From Vicinamibacterales bacterium (GTDB lineage: Bacteria > Acidobacteriota > Vicinamibacteria > Vicinamibacterales > UBA2999): a stretch of DNA of 64,000 nucleotides. Made by a program: the position numbers and the translations under genes. The notes beneath the pieces were generated by a model that saw nothing but the letters and a program-made list of their open reading frames with translations, searched no databases and was not told where the DNA came from. The stretch lies in assembly GCA_041659285.1 (NCBI GenBank), contig JBAZYO010000009.1, positions 124,001-188,000 of the forward strand. The letters are read 5' to 3'. Positions 51,299-59,721 of this stretch are shown here, in pieces (the stretch's first letter is position 1; each line of letters opens with the position of its first letter).

Positions 51299-51852
51299 TA
51301 CCGCTTCGGAATGGTCCAGAAGTAGACCTTGCGGCCGTCCACGTCCAGTTCCTTCTCCGGCTTCCAGTCGCCCATGTCGAACGCGTGCGAGACGATGCGC
51401 GTGCCGGGCTTCAGCTCTCTCATCAGCTTCGGCATCAGCTTCACGTTGAGCGACGGCAGCAGGTACAACGTGATGACGGTGGCGCCGCTGAGGTCCTGCT
51501 CGAACAGGTCACCCTGCACCACGCGGACGAGTTTGCCGACGTTGTTCTTGGCGACGTTCTCGTTGGCTTCCTTGATGCGCTCCGGGTCGATATCAAAGCA
51601 CACGCCGCGGGCGCCGTACTTGCGCGCCGCGGTCACCGGAATACGTCCGTCGCCGCAGCCAAGGTCGTACACTATGTCGTCCTTGGTGACGTTGGCCACT
51701 TGCAGCATGGCCTCCACGACCGGCTCGGGCGTGGGAACATAGATGACGTCAGGACGCCGCGTCGGTGCGGCCGCTTGCGCGAACGCCGAGGTGGCGCCCG
51801 GAAGCCCCGCGACGACGACCGTGACGGCGAGTGCGAGAAAACGATTACGCAT
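51298..51852 (-). CDS. SAM-dependent methyltransferase-fold protein with a signal peptide
   Basis: 184 residues from the ATG at 51852, supported by AGGAGGT 9 bases upstream; earlier in-frame codons lack sense. Signal peptide MRNRFLALAVTVVVAGLPGA, cut near AFA. The mature part has the class I SAM fold: VYDLGCGDGRIPVTAARKYG (motif I), VCFDIDPERIKEANENV (acidic residue binding the ribose), LVRVVQGDLFEQDLSGATVI and PGTRIVSHAFDMGDW. Similar proteins are normally cytosolic, so export is odd. It may have lost activity or been re-used. Co-transcribed with the GT-C-like gene (1-base overlap). Confidence 0.82.
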   Translation of the reverse strand: MRNRFLALAVTVVVAGLPGATSAFAQAAAPTRRPDVIYVPTPEPVVEAMLQVANVTKDDIVYDLGCGDGRIPVTAARKYGARGVCFDIDPERIKEANENVAKNNVGKLVRVVQGDLFEQDLSGATVITLYLLPSLNVKLMPKLMRELKPGTRIVSHAFDMGDWKPEKELDVDGRKVYFWTIPKR

Positions 51853-51873
51853 GCGAAGCAACCTCCTGTGGAC

Positions 51874-53625
51874 GTGAGACGCACAGTATATCTCCTGCTC
51901 GTGGTGGCGTTTGCCGCGCTGGCCGTGCCCGCCGTTCGTCACTGGCGCGAGCAGCCGCCCGTGCCGCCGCCGCTACCTGAGCCGCTGCGCGGCGCCTGGA
52001 CGGCCGGTGACGGCGTCGAAATCGGCGCAGGATCCGACCATCCCTTTGGACTGGCGCTGGCCCCCAACGGCCGCCGGCTGGCCTACCCGGCCGTGCGTGC
52101 CGGCCTGGTGTCGTTGTGGCTGCAGGATCTGACGAGCGGTGACGCGCGGATGCTGCCGTCCACGGATGGCGCCGCGGCGCCGTTCTGGTCGCCCGACGGC
52201 GCCCGCCTCGGGTTTCTCGCCAACGGACGGTTGCACGCCATCGATCTCACGTCGGGATCGATCAGCGACCTCGCCGATGCGCCGGCCGGTCGTGGCGCCG
52301 CCTGGAACCAGGCCGGCGACCTCGTGTTCGCGCCCGGCGGCGGCGGCGGGCTGATGCGCCGGTCGGCCGACGGCACCATCGCGCCGCTCACCACGATCGA
52401 TCGCGACGCCGGCGAATCGAGGCACGCGTGGCCGGCCTTTCTTCCAGACGGACGGCACGTCGCCTTCCTGGTGACGGCAACCGATCGCTCGCGGGCGGGC
52501 ATCTGGGTAATGTCACTGGACGACGCCGCGTCGCGCGTGCGCGTGTCGGCATCGGACGCGCAGCCGATCGTCGTCGGCGAGACGATGCTGGTCTTGAACG
52601 ACACGACGCTGGTGGCGCAACCGCTCGACCCCGCCACCTGGGCGGCCGCGGGTCGAACAACACTCGTGGGCTTTCCTGCCGGCCGCGGTCCGCTCGGCCA
52701 GCTGTTGGCCACCGCCGCGCCGGATGTCCTGATCTACGGCGCGCCGGGATCCAGCCTGCGCGAACTTCGCTGGGTGTCGCGCGATGGCCAGCGGCTGGGC
52801 CGCGCCGGTGAGCCCGCGGAATCGTGGGAGCTGCGGATCGCGCCAGACGGACAACGGGTTGCGGTCACGGCGCTCGACCCGCAACTGCGAACGCTCGACG
52901 TGTGGATCCGCGACGGCACGCAGCCGGTGCCCCTGCGGCTGTCGCTCGGCACCGACATGGACGAGGGCGCCGTGTGGTCACCGAACGGCCTGCGCGTGGC
53001 GTGGGTCGGCAAGCGCCGCAACATCCTCTTTCGCGGCGCCGGCGCGCAGTTGCCGGAACAGACGGGTGCGACCTTCGATCCGCCGGTGCAGCTCTGGGAC
53101 TGGTCGCGCGACGGCGTGCACTTCCTGCTCGGGCGCACCGATTCGCAGACGCGCGACGACCTGTGGGTGGTGCCGCAGGTGGAAGGCGCGAAGCCGCGCG
53201 CGTACGCCGCCGGCAGTTTCAACCAGACGCACGGCGCCTTCTCGCACGACGGGCGATGGATCGCTTACGCGTCCGACGAGTCCGGCCAGTCCGACATCTA
53301 CGTGGATGCGTTCCCCGAGCCGGGCTCGCGGCTTCGCGTGACCACGGCCGGCGGCACCGAACCGCGATGGCGAGATGATGGCCGCGAGCTGTACTTCCGC
53401 CGCGGCGCCGAGGTCCACGTCGTCCGGTTTGCCCAGGCCGGCGCGACGCTCGACATTCAGTCGATCGATCGCCTGTTCGACGCCGGCGCGCCGATCCGCG
53501 CGTTTGACGTCACGCCGGACGGGTCGCGATTCCTCCTCAACCTTCCGGCCAGCAGCGCGGCGCCGCGATCAGCCACAATGGTGATGTACTGGAAGCGCGC
53601 CCCGATCGACTCCCCCAACCCATGA
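51874..53625 (+). CDS. Exported TolB/WD40-like beta-propeller protein
   Basis: 583 residues from the GTG at 51874 (VRRTVYLLLVVAFAALAVPA), or a GTG two codons earlier; the frame is open upstream only as antisense to the methyltransferase gene. A signal anchor (about 4-22) precedes two propellers. Typical blades are GLALAPNGRRLAYPAVRAG, AAPFWSPDGARLGFLANGRL, AWPAFLPDGRHVAFLVTAT, WIAYASDESGQSDIYVDAF and LYFRRGAEVHVVRF. This arrangement equals the sensor half of acidobacterial Ser/Thr kinases (PQQ/TolB-propeller kinases), but no kinase domain is present. The end overlaps exonuclease III by 4 bases. Confidence 0.8.
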   Translation: MRRTVYLLLVVAFAALAVPAVRHWREQPPVPPPLPEPLRGAWTAGDGVEIGAGSDHPFGLALAPNGRRLAYPAVRAGLVSLWLQDLTSGDARMLPSTDGAAAPFWSPDGARLGFLANGRLHAIDLTSGSISDLADAPAGRGAAWNQAGDLVFAPGGGGGLMRRSADGTIAPLTTIDRDAGESRHAWPAFLPDGRHVAFLVTATDRSRAGIWVMSLDDAASRVRVSASDAQPIVVGETMLVLNDTTLVAQPLDPATWAAAGRTTLVGFPAGRGPLGQLLATAAPDVLIYGAPGSSLRELRWVSRDGQRLGRAGEPAESWELRIAPDGQRVAVTALDPQLRTLDVWIRDGTQPVPLRLSLGTDMDEGAVWSPNGLRVAWVGKRRNILFRGAGAQLPEQTGATFDPPVQLWDWSRDGVHFLLGRTDSQTRDDLWVVPQVEGAKPRAYAAGSFNQTHGAFSHDGRWIAYASDESGQSDIYVDAFPEPGSRLRVTTAGGTEPRWRDDGRELYFRRGAEVHVVRFAQAGATLDIQSIDRLFDAGAPIRAFDVTPDGSRFLLNLPASSAAPRSATMVMYWKRAPIDSPNP

Positions 53626-54386
53626 AGATTGCGACCTGGAACGTCAATGGTATTCGTGCCCGGCAGGCCCAACTGCTCGAGTGGCTCGCCGCCGAGAAGC
53701 CTGACGTGGTCTGCCTGCAGGAGATCAAGGCGTCGCTCGACCAGCTCCCGTTCGAGCTGCGCGACGTCGAGGGCTACTGGAGCTACTGGCACGGCGACAA
53801 AGGCTACTCCGGAGTGGCAGTGCTGCTGGCGAAGTCGCTGGTGACGGCGTCGCCGAGTTGCTCGCATCCGGGCTTCGACTTCGAGCAGCGCATTGCCTGC
53901 GCGACGCTGCGCTCGTCCCTTGGTGAGATCACCTTGGTGACGGTCTACGTGCCGAACGGCGGCAAAGACTACGAGGCCAAGCTCCGCTTTCTCGACGGGC
54001 TCGATGGCTTCGCCGACCAATTGGCCCGCGACGGGCGACTGGTGATCTTCTGCGGCGACCTGAACGTGGCCCGCACCGAGCGCGACATCCACGAGAAGGA
54101 GCGCAAGCCGAACCAGATTGGCACGCGACCGGACGAGCGCGCCCTGCTCGAGCGCATCATCTCGCGCGACCTGGTGGACGTGGGCCGGGCGCTCGAGCCG
54201 GACAACGACAACCTGTTCACATGGTGGCCGCCGTGGCGCAGCCTCAAGCAGCGCAACATCGGCTGGCGGATTGACTACGTGCTGGCCTCGTCCGCCCTTG
54301 CCTCTCGCGCGACCTCATCGGTCGTGCAACGGGAGTTCGGCACCAGCGATCACGGCCCGGTCGTCGTCAATTTCGAGATTTCGTGA
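53622..54386 (+). CDS. xth: Exodeoxyribonuclease III / AP endonuclease
   Basis: 254 residues, standard length. All motifs are present: MKIATWNVNGIRAR (metal/DNA Asn), CLQEIK (metal Glu), VYVPNGG, FCGDLNVARTERD (catalytic Asp and Asn), NIGWRIDYVLAS and GTSDHGPVV (catalytic Asp-His). It removes AP sites and 3' blocks in base-excision repair. The ATG overlaps the propeller gene stop (ATGA). Its TGA is the first TGA of an octamer repeat (GTGATCTGGCG). Confidence 0.97.
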   Translation: MKIATWNVNGIRARQAQLLEWLAAEKPDVVCLQEIKASLDQLPFELRDVEGYWSYWHGDKGYSGVAVLLAKSLVTASPSCSHPGFDFEQRIACATLRSSLGEITLVTVYVPNGGKDYEAKLRFLDGLDGFADQLARDGRLVIFCGDLNVARTERDIHEKERKPNQIGTRPDERALLERIISRDLVDVGRALEPDNDNLFTWWPPWRSLKQRNIGWRIDYVLASSALASRATSSVVQREFGTSDHGPVVVNFEIS

Positions 54387-54411
54387 TCTGGCGATCTGGC
54401 GATTTGGCCGC
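54384..54411. repeat. Three-unit octamer repeat after xth
   Basis: TGATCTGG CGATCTGG CGATTTGG, starting with the stop codon of xth. It is the shortest of the three octamer loci, with no inverted arm. Confidence 0.85.
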
Positions 54412-54422
54412 CGGTAAGAGAG

Positions 54423-54428
54423 TATCCT
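54423..54428 (+). promoter_or_regulatory. -10-like box of the SDR gene
   Basis: TATCCT, 7 bases before the GTG at 54436; it follows the octamer repeat. Confidence 0.5.
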
Positions 54429-54435
54429 TGCGCGT

Positions 54436-55065
54436 GTGAAGGTGCTCCTGTTCGGCGCCACTGGCGGGACGGGCCGGCACGTGCTCACCCAGGCGCTCGA
54501 GGCCGGGCACCACGTCACTGTCTTTGCGCGGAACCCGGCCGCCGTCACCACCCGGCACGAGCACCTCCGCGTCGTCGCCGGCGACGTCACGGCCGGCGAT
54601 GCGACACTCGCTGTCGCCGTGCAGGGCCAGGATGCGGTGATCTCCGCGCTCGGCCGCGGCCAGACCTTCAACTCCGGCAACCTGATCCAGCAAAGCGCGC
54701 CGGCCATCGTCAAGGCCATGCGGGCGCGCGATGTCTCCCGCCTGATCTTCACGTCGGCCCTGGGGGTGGGGGAATCCATCCAGGACGCGCCGCTGTTCAT
54801 GCGCCTGATGATTCGTTTCCCGCTGCGTGGGATCTACGCCGACAAGAAAGCTGGAGAAGCGCACATCCGCAACAGCGACCTTGACTGGACGCTGGTGCAG
54901 CCGGTGCAGCTCACCGACGGCGGCCTGACTCGCCACTACCGCGCCGGCGAACGCTTGCCGCTGCGCGGGATCGTGACGATCTCGCGGGCCGACACCGCCC
55001 ACTTCATCGTCGACCAGTTGACCGACCCGAGCTACATCAGGAAAGTGGCCTTGCTCGCCTACTAA
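54436..55065 (+). CDS. NAD(P)-binding SDR-like protein (NmrA/BLVRB type)
   Basis: 209 residues from a GTG. The N-terminal Rossmann motif is LLFGATGGTGRHVLTQALEAG, followed by VTVFARNP (NADP-type Arg after strand 2), LRVVAGDVTAGDATLAVAVQ and AVISALGRG. The middle strand LIFTSALGVGE and WTLVQPVQLTDG fit the atypical SDR group that includes biliverdin reductase B and NmrA-like sensors. No YxxxK was noted. Cytosolic; substrate unknown. Confidence 0.87.
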   Translation: MKVLLFGATGGTGRHVLTQALEAGHHVTVFARNPAAVTTRHEHLRVVAGDVTAGDATLAVAVQGQDAVISALGRGQTFNSGNLIQQSAPAIVKAMRARDVSRLIFTSALGVGESIQDAPLFMRLMIRFPLRGIYADKKAGEAHIRNSDLDWTLVQPVQLTDGGLTRHYRAGERLPLRGIVTISRADTAHFIVDQLTDPSYIRKVALLAY

Positions 55066-55087
55066 AGCGGCTCGAGGGGAGGGCAGC

Positions 55088-56008
55088 ATGCGGCGGATAA
55101 CGTTGGTGGCACTCGTCGGGATCGCGGCAGCCGTCAGTGGCGCCCTCGACGCCCAACCCAGGTTCGGCGCCCGCGTCGACCTCGTCGTGGTCTCCGCCAT
55201 CGTCCGCGACGGCGGCGACAATCTCGTGCGCGCGCTCTCGCAAGACGACTTCGAGGTGCTCGAAGACGGCAGGCCGGTCGCCGTCTCCACGTTCGCCGAA
55301 GTCAACGCCGACGCACTCGCGCCGCAAGATGATGGCCGGTTCATCGTGCTGTTGCTGGACAACCTGGTGACCGACCCAACGCTGACGCCGCGCATCAAGG
55401 ACATCGCCCGCGGCTTCGCGGATCGGATGGGTCGGGGGGACGTGATGTCCGTGGTGTACCTCAATGGCGGCAGCAGCACGACGACCAGGAGCGCAACTGA
55501 GGTGCGCGCCGCCATCGATCGGTTCAAGCCGTTCGGCACCAGCCTGATGGGCGGCCTGACGGCGAGAAGTCACGCGATGGAATCGGTGTCGGGTTTGGCG
55601 AAACAACTCGCGGGCGTGTCACACCGCCGCAAGGTGCTCGTCTGCATCGGGCCAGCCAATGTCTTCAACGTCCAACTCGGCGACTTCGATGGCAAGCTCG
55701 ACGGAGCCATTGGTCCAACGCTGCGCGACACCGCCCGAGCGGACATGACGACCTATGTGATCGATCCGCGTGGCCTGCAGGCGAAGAACGTCGCCAGCCA
55801 GCTCGATGGATTCGCCCGCGAAACCGGCGGCGTCGCCTTTGCCAACGTCAATGTGTTCGCAGAAGCGATCGACCAGGTCTGGCAGGAGAGCGGAGCGTAC
55901 TACCTGCTTGGCTATGAACCCGCGAAGCGCGACGACAAGCGCCACACGATCGAGGTGCGCGTCAAGAAGGGCGGCCTGCAGGTGCGCGCCCGCCGCACGC
56001 GCGGGTGA
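55088..56008 (+). CDS. Secreted VWFA-related domain protein
   Basis: 306 residues; signal peptide MRRITLVALVGIAAAVSGAL with GAGGGGAGG before the ATG. It belongs to the acidobacterial VWFA-related family: VSAIVRDGGDNLVRALSQDDFEVLEDGRPVA is reduced here to its landmark parts DDFEVLEDG and FIVLLLDNL. The later VMSVVYLNGG and REVGG-like ARETGGVAF, YYLLGYEP and VRVKKGGLQVRARR mark the end. The MIDAS DxSxS is LLDNLVT here, so metal binding is doubtful. Likely a surface protein-binding domain; partner unknown. Confidence 0.85.
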   Translation: MRRITLVALVGIAAAVSGALDAQPRFGARVDLVVVSAIVRDGGDNLVRALSQDDFEVLEDGRPVAVSTFAEVNADALAPQDDGRFIVLLLDNLVTDPTLTPRIKDIARGFADRMGRGDVMSVVYLNGGSSTTTRSATEVRAAIDRFKPFGTSLMGGLTARSHAMESVSGLAKQLAGVSHRRKVLVCIGPANVFNVQLGDFDGKLDGAIGPTLRDTARADMTTYVIDPRGLQAKNVASQLDGFARETGGVAFANVNVFAEAIDQVWQESGAYYLLGYEPAKRDDKRHTIEVRVKKGGLQVRARRTRG

Positions 56009-56012
56009 CACG

Positions 56013-57587
56013 CTACGGCATCCTCTCGATCGCCGCCTTGAGCGCCTCCGCTTTCTCCTTCATCCGCGGATGCGCGATCGCGACATCGACATGCGTCAGC
56101 GCGGGACTCTTCTGCCCGGTTCTGGCAAACCCCTGGGCGGCGTTGAACGCGGATTGAGCGGAACGCTCTTCGGCGACTTCGAGATCCTTGTTCAACTTGG
56201 CGCGCTGACGGGCTTCCCTGCCTGGCGGATTTAGAGATCCGCCACTGCGCTTCACTTCCGCGTCGAGGTTCGCGAGGTCCCGGCGAGCCTGCGAGGCCGC
56301 GCCCACGTAGCAGCTCATGGCGCGCGAGAACCGCGTGGCCGCCGTCGGCCATTGCTGCTGGTCGACGTGCACCAGTCCGGACATCCACGTCGCGTCGCAG
56401 TTGGCGCCGTCAATCTCGAACGCGCGATCGAAGCGCAGGATGGCGGTGGGCAGGTCCTTGCGGTCGTAGGCAATCAGCCCGGCCAGCATGTAGACGTTGG
56501 TGTTCGACAACAGCTTGATCGCCGTCTCGACGTCGGTCCACGCCGGCTCGAGGGCCTTGAGGTTGTAGTGGTTCCACGCTCGCCAGTAGTAGGCGTCGCC
56601 GATGTTCCAGGTGCCGAGCTCGATCATGCGAGTGGCGGTGACGATGGCCTCCTGGTGGCGCAGCAGGTAGCTGAGGCTGGTGAGCCGGCCGAGCAGTGCG
56701 TCGCGATGGGTCGGCGAGTCGCCGAGAACCGCGTCGAACGCCGAAAGCGCGGCTTCGAACTCCGCGATCGACTGGTTGATGCGCCCCGCCGTGATCGTGA
56801 TCCAGTGCGAAGACGGGAACGCCTCGCGCGCCTGGCCAAGGAGCGCCGCCGCCTGGTAGAGGTCGATGGCTTCGGTGGGCGAGCCCACCATGGCCCGCCG
56901 CGCTTCCCAGGGCAACGTATCAACGAAGCGTGGATCTGCCTCTCGAAGGGAGGCTGCCGTGGGCACTCCGAACCCCTGGCACACCGCGAGCCGAAACTGG
57001 ATCAGCGGCACTCCGCTGTAGCGAGCCAGAATCGGCGCCGGATCAATCGACGGGCGCAGGCGTGTCTGCTCGCAGTCGATCACGAGAGCCAGGTACTGGG
57101 CGACCAGGTTGGACGCGACCGCGGCATCGAGGGCGCGGCGATGTGGGTTGTCGGGATCGAGCGCAGGGCGGGAGCGGCCGGTGAGCTGCGCGCGCTGTTC
57201 GGGATCCATCCCGCCGGTCTCGCCGATCACCAGTGCGGCCGCGTCGGTGAGGACCTGCGGCGAGAGCGCCGGCGGAATGACGGGCGGGAGCGCCGAGGCA
57301 TGATGACGGGCCCGGTCCATAGAGATGTCAGCTGGCATCCCCAGCTCCTTCTCGCGCATCGCGATCAGCAGCGTGGCCTCGAACGCCCCTTGCGCGGCGC
57401 CAGGTGCTGGCCTCGGCGACGCCGACAACCGCTCGAAGATCGACTGGGCTTCCTTGAGGCAGGCGTAGCAGCCTTCGCGAACCAGGGCGTGGGCCTTGCC
57501 GAGCTCGGCGACCACTTGCGGCGAGGGGCCGCGGGCGGCGCATCCGCAGAGGGCCAGCACCAAACACGCCGCCGCAATACGTGTCAT
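56013..57587 (-). CDS. Lipoprotein with TPR-like helical repeats
   Basis: 524 residues from the ATG at 57587 (MTRIAAACLVLALCGCAARG). The LCGC fits a lipobox, so the mature N-terminal Cys would be lipidated. The rest is all-helical with TPR-like pairs, clearest at about 265-480 (INQSIAEFEAALSAFDAVLG, DAYYWRAWNHYNLKALEPAW, MLAGLIAYDRKDLPTAILRF, WMSGLVHVDQQQWPTAATRF). A charged C-terminal helix has REARQRAKLNKDLEVAEERS. TPR lipoproteins usually act as outer-membrane adaptors. It is convergent with the VWFA gene, 4 bases apart. Confidence 0.82.
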   Translation of the reverse strand: MTRIAAACLVLALCGCAARGPSPQVVAELGKAHALVREGCYACLKEAQSIFERLSASPRPAPGAAQGAFEATLLIAMREKELGMPADISMDRARHHASALPPVIPPALSPQVLTDAAALVIGETGGMDPEQRAQLTGRSRPALDPDNPHRRALDAAVASNLVAQYLALVIDCEQTRLRPSIDPAPILARYSGVPLIQFRLAVCQGFGVPTAASLREADPRFVDTLPWEARRAMVGSPTEAIDLYQAAALLGQAREAFPSSHWITITAGRINQSIAEFEAALSAFDAVLGDSPTHRDALLGRLTSLSYLLRHQEAIVTATRMIELGTWNIGDAYYWRAWNHYNLKALEPAWTDVETAIKLLSNTNVYMLAGLIAYDRKDLPTAILRFDRAFEIDGANCDATWMSGLVHVDQQQWPTAATRFSRAMSCYVGAASQARRDLANLDAEVKRSGGSLNPPGREARQRAKLNKDLEVAEERSAQSAFNAAQGFARTGQKSPALTHVDVAIAHPRMKEKAEALKAAIERMP

Positions 57588-57603
57588 GCGGGCGTTAGAC
57601 ACC

Positions 57604-57672
57604 GCCGGCGCCATTTTGTTCTCGACGCGCCGGCGTCCTGAGCGAGCCACCGGCTCGCCGACAGGCGTGTCG
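57604..57672. other. Three adjacent hairpins between the PQQ dehydrogenase and lipoprotein genes
   Basis: GCCGGCG/CGCCGGC (57604-57634), GCGAGCC/GGCTCGC (57642-57658) and CGACA/TGTCG (57659-57672) follow each other in a 103-base gap. No T run is seen on the minus strand, so mRNA protection or processing is more likely than simple termination. Confidence 0.5.
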
Positions 57673-57690
57673 GTGGCGAGTCGAAGGGCC

Positions 57691-59721
57691 TCACGGCAAC
57701 GACAGCGCGACCAGCTCCGGCACCGCCGTCGGTGTCGCCCCCTGCACGGTGATGGCGATGAACTGCTTGCCGCCAACCGAGTAGGTCATCGGCGTCCCGA
57801 TCGCGGCAGCCGGCAGATCGACCGAAGCCATCTCCTTGCCCGTGGCCTTGTCGTAGGCCACCAGCCGCGGACCACCCGTCGTGCCGCCCGTCGTCAAGGC
57901 GTAGATCAGCACGGTCTTGGTCAGCAGCGGGCCGCTGAAAGTGCTGTCGCCGCCCAGCGGCGGCAGGTTGAGGCCCTTGAGCCGCGGGTTGTTGCGGACG
58001 CGATCGCCGTTGCCGGCCGGCACCATCCACGCATGGTCGCCGGTATTCATGTTGATCGCGGTGAGGCGCGAGTACGGCGGCTTGAAGAGCGGCAGCCCAT
58101 CGGGCATCTGCGGATTGCGCCCCGGCTGCTGCATGTAGAGCAGGTTGCTGTCGAGCGCCTGGTCCGGCACGCCCAGCTTGCTAACGGCGTAGGCGTTGCG
58201 AGACGGCACGTAGAGCATGCCGGTCTCAGGATCGACCGCGGCGCCCTGCCAGTTGCCGCCACCGGTGGTGCCGGGCCGCACGATCGTGCCCTGCACTGAT
58301 GGCGGCGTGAAGAGCGGCCCCGTGCGGAACCCTTCGATGGCCTTGACGGCCGCGGCGCGAATCTCCGGCGTGAAGTCGGCGAGATCGTTCACCGTCACGC
58401 CCTGGTATTCATACGGAGCCGGCTTCGACGGGATCGGCTGCGTCGGCGATGCCTTCTCGCCGGGCACGTCGCTCGGCGGCACCGGCGTCTCGACCATGGG
58501 CCACACCGGCTGGCCGGTGAGGCGGTCAAAGGTGTAGACGTAGCCCTGCTTGGTGATCTGCGCGAGCGCCTTGATCCGCCGGCCGTTCACCGTGATGTCG
58601 AGCAGGTTCGGCGCCGCCGGGTTGTCGTAGTCCCACAAGCCGTGATGCACGGTCTGGAAATGCCACACGCGCTTGCCGGTGGCGACGTCGAGCGCGACCA
58701 CGCTTTCCGCGAACAGGTTGTTGCCGAGCCGATGCGCGCCGTAGAAATCGGGCGCGGTGGTGTTGGTGGGCAGGTAGACGTGCCCCAACTCCTCGTCCGC
58801 GCTCATCATCGTCCACACCGTGACCTTGCCGGCGTACTCGTTGGAGCCGTCGGTCCACGTCTCGCTGCCGAACTCGCCCTTGGGCGGCACGGTCACGAAC
58901 GTCCACCGCACTTGGCCGGTGCGGACGTCGAAGGCGCGGATCCAGCCGGGGATCTGCTCCTTGCTCTTGACGAGCGAAGAAATGGCGGCCGGCGTGATGA
59001 CGACGTCCTTGACGACGATGGGCGGAGACTGGACCGAGTAGGTCAGAGCGTTGAGGTAGTCGCGCGTGCCGCGCTTGGCCCGTGGCAGGCCTTCCATCAG
59101 GTCAACGCGGCCGTTCGTGCCAAAGCCCGGGACCGGGCGGCCGGTCTTGGCGTCCACGGCGATCAGGAAGCCGTCGCCGGTGCCCCAGTAGATGCGCTCC
59201 TCGCGGCCATCGGTCCAGTAGGCGACGCCGCGCTGGTTCCAGCGCAGTGTCAGGGTGGTCGTGCCCGACTCGTAGCTCTTGGGGTTGTAGACCCACTTGA
59301 GCGCGCCGGTGCGCGCGTCGTAGGCGGCGCCGACCGATGACGCGGTGTTGACGTAGAGCGTGCCGTTGACCATCAGCGGCGTGGCCTTGTAGTTCTGGAC
59401 GAACGGCGGCTGGCCATCGCGCCAGCGCTTCGGATCGATCCGGTTCAGTTCGTCGAAGATGGTCTTCGAGTCGGCGGACCACTCGCTGCCGTCGGACATG
59501 GTGATGCTGAGGAACCCGTCCGGCGACTTGGCCCGCCAGGCCAGCTTCAGCGAGCCGAAGTTCGACGCGGTGACCTGGTCGAGCGGCGAGTACTTGGTGC
59601 TGGCCAGGTCACCGCCGTAGGTGGGCCACTCGCCGCGCGCGGTGGAGTGCGCCACCGGCTCCTGGGCGGTCAGGGCCGCGGCGAGGCTGATCGAGACGAG
59701 GAACAACGTGAGTCGTGTCAT
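57691..59721 (-). CDS. Membrane-periplasmic PQQ-dependent dehydrogenase (glucose-dehydrogenase-like)
   Basis: 676 residues from the ATG at 59721 (MTRLTLFLVSISLAAALTAQ, signal peptide), overlapping the sensor gene stop. The quinoprotein eight-blade propeller is evident: WPTYGGDLASTKYSPLDQV, NGTLYVNTASSVGAAYDART, IAVDAKTGRPVPGFGTNGRV, VVALDVATGKRVWHFQTVHH followed by GLWDYDNPAAP, and LVAYDKATGKEMASVDLP. The HHGLWDYD block is a hallmark of membrane-type glucose/quinate dehydrogenases. It oxidises sugars or alcohols in the periplasm and passes electrons to quinone or a cytochrome; no fused membrane or cytochrome domain is present. Confidence 0.92.
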   Translation of the reverse strand: MTRLTLFLVSISLAAALTAQEPVAHSTARGEWPTYGGDLASTKYSPLDQVTASNFGSLKLAWRAKSPDGFLSITMSDGSEWSADSKTIFDELNRIDPKRWRDGQPPFVQNYKATPLMVNGTLYVNTASSVGAAYDARTGALKWVYNPKSYESGTTTLTLRWNQRGVAYWTDGREERIYWGTGDGFLIAVDAKTGRPVPGFGTNGRVDLMEGLPRAKRGTRDYLNALTYSVQSPPIVVKDVVITPAAISSLVKSKEQIPGWIRAFDVRTGQVRWTFVTVPPKGEFGSETWTDGSNEYAGKVTVWTMMSADEELGHVYLPTNTTAPDFYGAHRLGNNLFAESVVALDVATGKRVWHFQTVHHGLWDYDNPAAPNLLDITVNGRRIKALAQITKQGYVYTFDRLTGQPVWPMVETPVPPSDVPGEKASPTQPIPSKPAPYEYQGVTVNDLADFTPEIRAAAVKAIEGFRTGPLFTPPSVQGTIVRPGTTGGGNWQGAAVDPETGMLYVPSRNAYAVSKLGVPDQALDSNLLYMQQPGRNPQMPDGLPLFKPPYSRLTAINMNTGDHAWMVPAGNGDRVRNNPRLKGLNLPPLGGDSTFSGPLLTKTVLIYALTTGGTTGGPRLVAYDKATGKEMASVDLPAAAIGTPMTYSVGGKQFIAITVQGATPTAVPELVALSLP

